This document shows positions 60,041 through 64,000 of a stretch of DNA of 64,000 nucleotides, piece after piece. The stretch's first letter is position 1. Every line of letters starts with the position of its first letter. This DNA is from Chenopodium formosanum (lineage: Eukaryota; Streptophyta; Magnoliopsida; Caryophyllales; Amaranthaceae): positions 9,871,632-9,935,631 of the forward strand of contig CM044867.1 in NCBI GenBank assembly GCA_024500155.1, given 5' to 3'. The translations under genes were made by a program, and so were the position numbers. The notes beneath the pieces are model-generated. The model worked only from the letters and a program-made list of their open reading frames with translations, searched no databases and was not told the DNA's origin.

Positions 60041-62040
60041 TCAAAAAATGGGTACCACAGTTTCTTGGTCACCACCACGTTGAGTGTATCGACGGTTTAC
60101 ATGCTCGAAATAACTTTGATCCTGCCTGGTATCATTGTTCATCCGTTGACCACGAACATTGAGGTTCACATGTGGTTCTTGCAAGTTTGTATGATCCGGA
60201 TGCAGCTCTTCCTCAATGATGCGAGATACATTTTGAAGCACAGCAGGATCACTATCCATGACCTCATCAACCAAGGAACGAAAATGTGCAGCCTCCTTTG
60301 TCGAATTGTTAACCAACTCAGGAATGTTAACACCATCACCAATAACCAAAGTCTTCCATAAAGAATGAATTTGCCTGTTATACAAGCCTATATGTGCAAC
60401 TAGCGAATCATGAATCTGGCAAGCACATGGTACACCATGGGTCACACGCATAGCACATCCACAACGTTCATAAACCTAGTAACTCAAATCCCGCATCCTT
60501 TTCGTCTCGCCATCAAGTACTTTCAAGCAATGTTGAGACACTTTGTCATTTATACGTGACAGTGGCAATTGTCTGTGCATCTCACCAATTTTAAATCAAA
60601 ATGCCTCCAAAGCATTACGAATTGCAATGATTCAATTATCAATATGACAATGGACTCGTGCCCATACGGTATCCAAAGAACCTGCTATTGATTCAGATTA
60701 GTAAAAAATTATAATTTTTTATTATAATTAAAATTACGAAGTAAAGACAACAACTAATATAGTAAAACAACTAACCTGTGGATGATTCAAAACCACGTCT
60801 TCACTGCTGAATGTTGGCTCTCAACTCTACAGTTGCTCGTGTTACCAAAGTGAAGAACTTGGTTCGTCTAGTATGTCGCAAATTTGGTTTTGTGACAAAA
60901 CCATGTTCCCTCAACATGTTAAATCACAGTCGAAAAACTTGTCCACCTTGCTTTCATGGTAACTAGAGCATCATCATACTCTGCCTCGATTGTTTCATCC
61001 ATGATACGTTTCCATTTGCCATTTTTAAATCTCTTACCAATGTTCTTGTTTTTAAACATTTGCGTCACCTTAGCCTCCACATCTTTGTTAATGTGCCATC
61101 GACAGAGTAAATGCGACGTCCCTGGAAACACTTTTCTCAAAGCCGCACAAAGCCCAAGTTCGTGGTTTGACAAAAATACCGATGGCTCGTTATCATACCT
61201 AATCAACTCCCTTAATCTCTGCAACACCCACCAGTAGCTAGCCGTGCACTCATTGCGCATGAAAACATAACCAACTAGGAAATTTTGGTTTGTCGGTGTC
61301 ACACCCATATCGGTTGGTCTTGTAAATAAAATCCATACCTATTACATGTGGGTATGTGCGGAGTATGTTGACCGTGATCGGGTGCACCATAATGCATGTT
61401 GCAGGACGCCAAGGTCATCGGCCATGACCCAGTAAATGTACTTACTCTCTCTCGCCAAATGAAGAAATTGCTGAACAACTCCTCTTCCTTCAGACATCTC
61501 CATCCTCAAGTCATTCCGGCAATTGTAAATGTGCCTGATGTTTGGATGATCATCAAGAAATTTCTCTGCAATAGTTGCCATGATGTTACGGGGCGCAACC
61601 TTGAACTTTGTCATGTCACGCACAACCTATTTTGCACCCGGGCTCATTCCGCTAACTTTACGAATGACCCTCTAGATACACAATCATTGGGTGGTTATGT
61701 GTCCCTGTGTGATCTTTTTCGCACGGATCTTCCAACTGATAGTGGTGACTTCATGAAAAGTCTTTATGTAAAAAGGACAACCATTAGCTTTGGTTTTTGT
61801 GTCCTTCCGTATCGCGTTCTCCAAATCTCTCGGCTTGCTCCTCCGTGACCAATCACATCTCAAATATTGATACGACCGACCATCTCTGGTTTTGTTATAA
61901 GACGATTTCACCAAAATAAATCCCAAATTTATGGAAACAGCATCCGCCCATGTAACTGCATCCTCAAACGTTGGAAATAACATTTTCGTGACGAAGTTCC
62001 CATTATAATTCACACCTTCACCGCCGTCATCAGATTCCAA
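60041..62040 (-). pseudogene. MULE transposase (N-terminal, catalytic and SWIM-like parts), decayed
   Basis: Minus strand from the ATG at 62040: MESDDGGEGV..., a WRKY/FAR1-like DNA-binding part with TKANGCPFYIK, then after a one-base shift GTHNHPMIVYLEGHS (the His-x-His of the domain). 61623-61342 continues with HPNIRHIYNCRNDLR. Catalytic parts: GMDFIYKTNRY near 61330-61300 (the DxTYKTN motif, first Asp present); GVTPTNQNFLVGYVFMRNE; YWWVLQRLREL; FLSNHELGLCAAL, where active enzymes have TDRE, so the second catalytic Asp is Asn; HLLCRWHINKDV. SWIM-like zinc finger: CGCAMRVTHGVPCACQI at about 60462-60412. Stops lie between the segments. The OTU part follows at 50349-49763 beyond the inserted element. 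Confidence 0.85.
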
Positions 62041-62059
62041 ATCCTATACAAATTAAATA

Positions 62060-62480
62060 AAACAATGGTCTAAGACATTATGTTCTTTTTTATAATATTA
62101 ATAATAGTATTTGTAAAATATTATTACAACTAATAATATCACTATTTACAAAATAATATGAAGTAATAATTATAACATTATTAACATTAACACTAAGTAC
62201 AAAAACAATAATAACATTAACATTAATTATATGAATTATTAAAATATTATTAATTACCACATTAAAATTTAAATACTAATAAGAAGACTAAGTCAATAAA
62301 TTTAATTAATTAATAACAAAAAAATTAATAAAATTAACAATACCAACATTAACACTAATAACGTCAATAAAAAAAACTTGATACACTATTACAAAACAAT
62401 AATAACATAATTACTAATCACTCAAATTATCAAAAACATAATCACAACAACAAAAAAACACAAAAAATAAACAAAGTAAT
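62060..62480. repeat. AAT/AAC trinucleotide-rich block (right MULE side)
   Basis: AATAAT, AACATTAAC and similar triplets, the complement-type composition of 46990-47530, in mirrored position. Confidence 0.65.
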
Positions 62481-62508
62481 TTAATTAATATATAAAAAAA
62501 ATGGAAAA

Positions 62509-62608
62509 GGGACATCCGCCCAAAATTTCAGGATGTTCAAGGTGGATCCAAATATTTCAGGCGGATCCACCTTAATTGGGACATCCGGATTTTTTGGGCG
62601 GATGTCCC
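62509..62608. repeat. Subterminal hairpin of the MULE (right)
   Basis: GGGACATCCGCCC at 62509-62521 pairs with GGGCGGATGTCCC ending at 62608; GGTGGATCC and GGATCCACC pair inside. Shares its core with the left hairpin. Confidence 0.85.
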
Positions 62609-62961
62609 TTTCCCAGAAAAAAATCCTTACAGATTCTTCCGACACATTCTTCGATGTACGAATGTCCCAGTCGTTCATCATCCAAGACCTGTCGCTAAAA
62701 CTTCATAATTTATTTTTTTTTTAGAAAAAAAATGATTTTTGGTAGTGGATCGAAACAAGTGAATTTGGAGGTCGTGGGACCGATGTGGTGGGCTCGGGAT
62801 TCACGTGGTACAAAATTTGGGGGACCGTTTGATATAATAATGTTCATGACCAACAAAGTCCTCTTTTATTTAACAACTTGCATAAAGGGCATACTTGTCC
62901 ATTCAAGTAAAAAAATGAGCGTTAGTATGTACGTGAAATGGGAGCGACGAATAGTTGTTCA

Positions 62962-63480
62962 CAGTTTTTTTTTTACACAATTAACTACTGGGTACGGAGT
63001 ACTGTATATTAAAAGTAAAATTTTATACTACTACTTGTAAAATAACCTTCGTTTTTAAAGTTGACAAATTTTATATCACCAGGCCCGAAGAATGGCATGT
63101 GCAAGGTGCCCTCTTGCACAGGGCCCCCAATTTTAAAGGGGCCCATTTTTCTTTCACCTATTCTTAATATTTTTTTTAAAAAAAAGTAAACTCCCCTTGT
63201 TTGTAATGCCAGCAAGTAGCGGTTTTCACGACTATCTATCACACTAATTTTCCTCATTATTTTCCATCTTTTTTCAAGGATTTCAAGTTTCCATCTTAAT
63301 TTCTCCAATTTTCCAAATTATTCCATAATTACATCAATCAATTACATGGAAAATTGTACTGCATATTTTTTTCATTCAAGAATTTTCATTTAATGGAAAA
63401 AAAAAATTAGTCAAATTCAAACTATTATTGTTCCATAACAATGGCAATGAGAAATCAGTTTCGATTTTCCATCATTATTG
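62962..63480. other. Intergenic to the right of the MULE
   Basis: AT-rich, no gene recognised. The 99-codon frame at 63308-63009 (minus) shows no known domain. GGCCC..AAGGGCCC at 63118-63145 is locally GC-rich. Confidence 0.4.
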
Positions 63481-63689
63481 TATAAAACGGCTAATTATCT
63501 TCCCTTATATATATGGGTTTCCTCCATCATTCTTCAATCATCTTCATCTAATTCCCAAATTCCCAGTTGACACAAAATCAAACAAAAACAAATTGAAGCA
63601 TTATTTTAGGGGAACGAATTGAAGCAAATTGAAGGCTTGAAGCAATTAATTTTAGTTGATCAGTTATTTGCCCAACGAATCGATTAAAG
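63481..63689 (+). promoter_or_regulatory. Possible promoter and first non-coding exon of a gene to the right
   Basis: TATAAAA at 63481-63487 and TATATATA at 63506-63513 precede a C/T-rich then A-rich leader; CGATTAAAG|GTAATTTTTT at 63689/63690 looks like a splice donor followed by a T-rich intron. No coding exon is inside the window, so this is a suggestion only. Confidence 0.3.
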
Positions 63690-64000
63690 GTAATTTTTTT
63701 TTATTTTTTAATTTTTTCTGGTTTTGATAATGTAGCAATTTCAGTTGGTCTAGTTCCGTAGTTCGTTGTATAATTATTTAAAGTTGTGCTAGCCTATTAA
63801 TATATCTTGCAGAACATTGTTATTCACTAATTCAATATGTGAATATCATTGGTAGGTCCACCTTTCTGCATTCAACCAAAGGCCTATTATTATTGATGTG
63901 TTGTGCAATTCAATGGTTACTAGTTCGTGAAGGTAATTGATAGTCTAATTTGTGTCATATTAAACTTTAATATCTAAGTTAAACTACTATGTATCTAAGA
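63690..64000. other. Possible intron, end of window
   Basis: T-rich sequence after the candidate donor; no exon recognised before the window ends. Confidence 0.3.

Larger units (their letters stand above)
46421..62961. mobile_element. Large Mutator-like element carrying PMD and transposase-OTU genes
   Basis: The left end (46421-46500) and right end (62870-62961) are inverted relatives: left GTTGTTAAACGTCGCTCCCA then TATCGCTCGCATTTTT and AGGACTTT; right, inverted, CAACTATTCGTCGCTCCCA then CTAACGCTCATTTTTT and AGGACTTT. Subterminal hairpins lie about 380 bp (46802) and 353 bp (62608) inside the ends and share GGGAC(T/A)TCCGCCC. Both sides then have ATT/GTT trinucleotide-rich DNA before the genes. 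Removing the LTR-derived insert (50469-59944) leaves about 7.1 kb. No clean 9-bp duplication is seen at the outer flanks. Confidence 0.75.

Overview
This is nuclear DNA from a flowering plant. It is AT-rich and intron-bearing and carries plant-specific genes and many plant transposons. The two intact host genes are clearly dicot-like. A family of GAACTGAACT-rich Tourist-like MITEs (five copies) and the overall repeat style remind me of Caryophyllales (spinach/beet/quinoa relatives), but that lineage guess is from memory and weak.

Host genes. (1) A single-exon AGC-VIII protein kinase of the WAG/PINOID group at 27634-29052 (+), with a TATA box about 100 bp upstream. (2) A complete 13-exon CCT7 gene (TCP-1 eta subunit of the cytosolic chaperonin) on the minus strand, 43951 down to 35714. 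It encodes 561 residues, its twelve introns all have GT-AG ends, and intron 5 is 3 kb long and filled with nested transposons. A possible third gene may begin near 63.5 kb on the plus strand.

Transposon layout. 1-2883: 3' end of a Ty3/gypsy element with a 1.4 kb LTR, inserted into the pol region of a decayed Ty1/copia element (2884-4716, minus). 6526-7282: a GC-rich, almost fully palindromic foldback element that splits a minisatellite. 7.9-9.1 kb: LTR fragment. 13939-16336: a 2.4 kb solo LTR with a perfect 5-bp target duplication. 21.5-35.2 kb: many MITEs, Helitron-like copies, a 1.1 kb MULE with a perfect 9-bp target duplication (32281-33378), a nested MITE cluster and a poly(A)-only retro-insertion. 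38111-39344: a long-inverted-repeat element inside CCT7. 44150-45385: a similar element about 200 bp upstream of the CCT7 start codon that carries a broken piece of the AP-3 adaptor delta-subunit gene (Pack-MULE-like).

46.4-63 kb is best read as one large Mutator-like element, about 16.5 kb between related inverted ends, each with a subterminal hairpin at a similar distance (about 355-380 bp) from the tip. It carries two convergent decayed genes: a plant-mobile-domain (PMD) gene (+, 47.6-49.5 kb) and a MULE transposase fused to an OTU-type cysteine protease (-, 62.0 to 49.8 kb). The transposase gene is split by a 9.5 kb LTR-derived insertion, which itself holds a LINE lacking its 3' half and flanked by an unusual ~150-bp direct repeat. 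The remaining sequence is AT-rich intergenic DNA with simple repeats.
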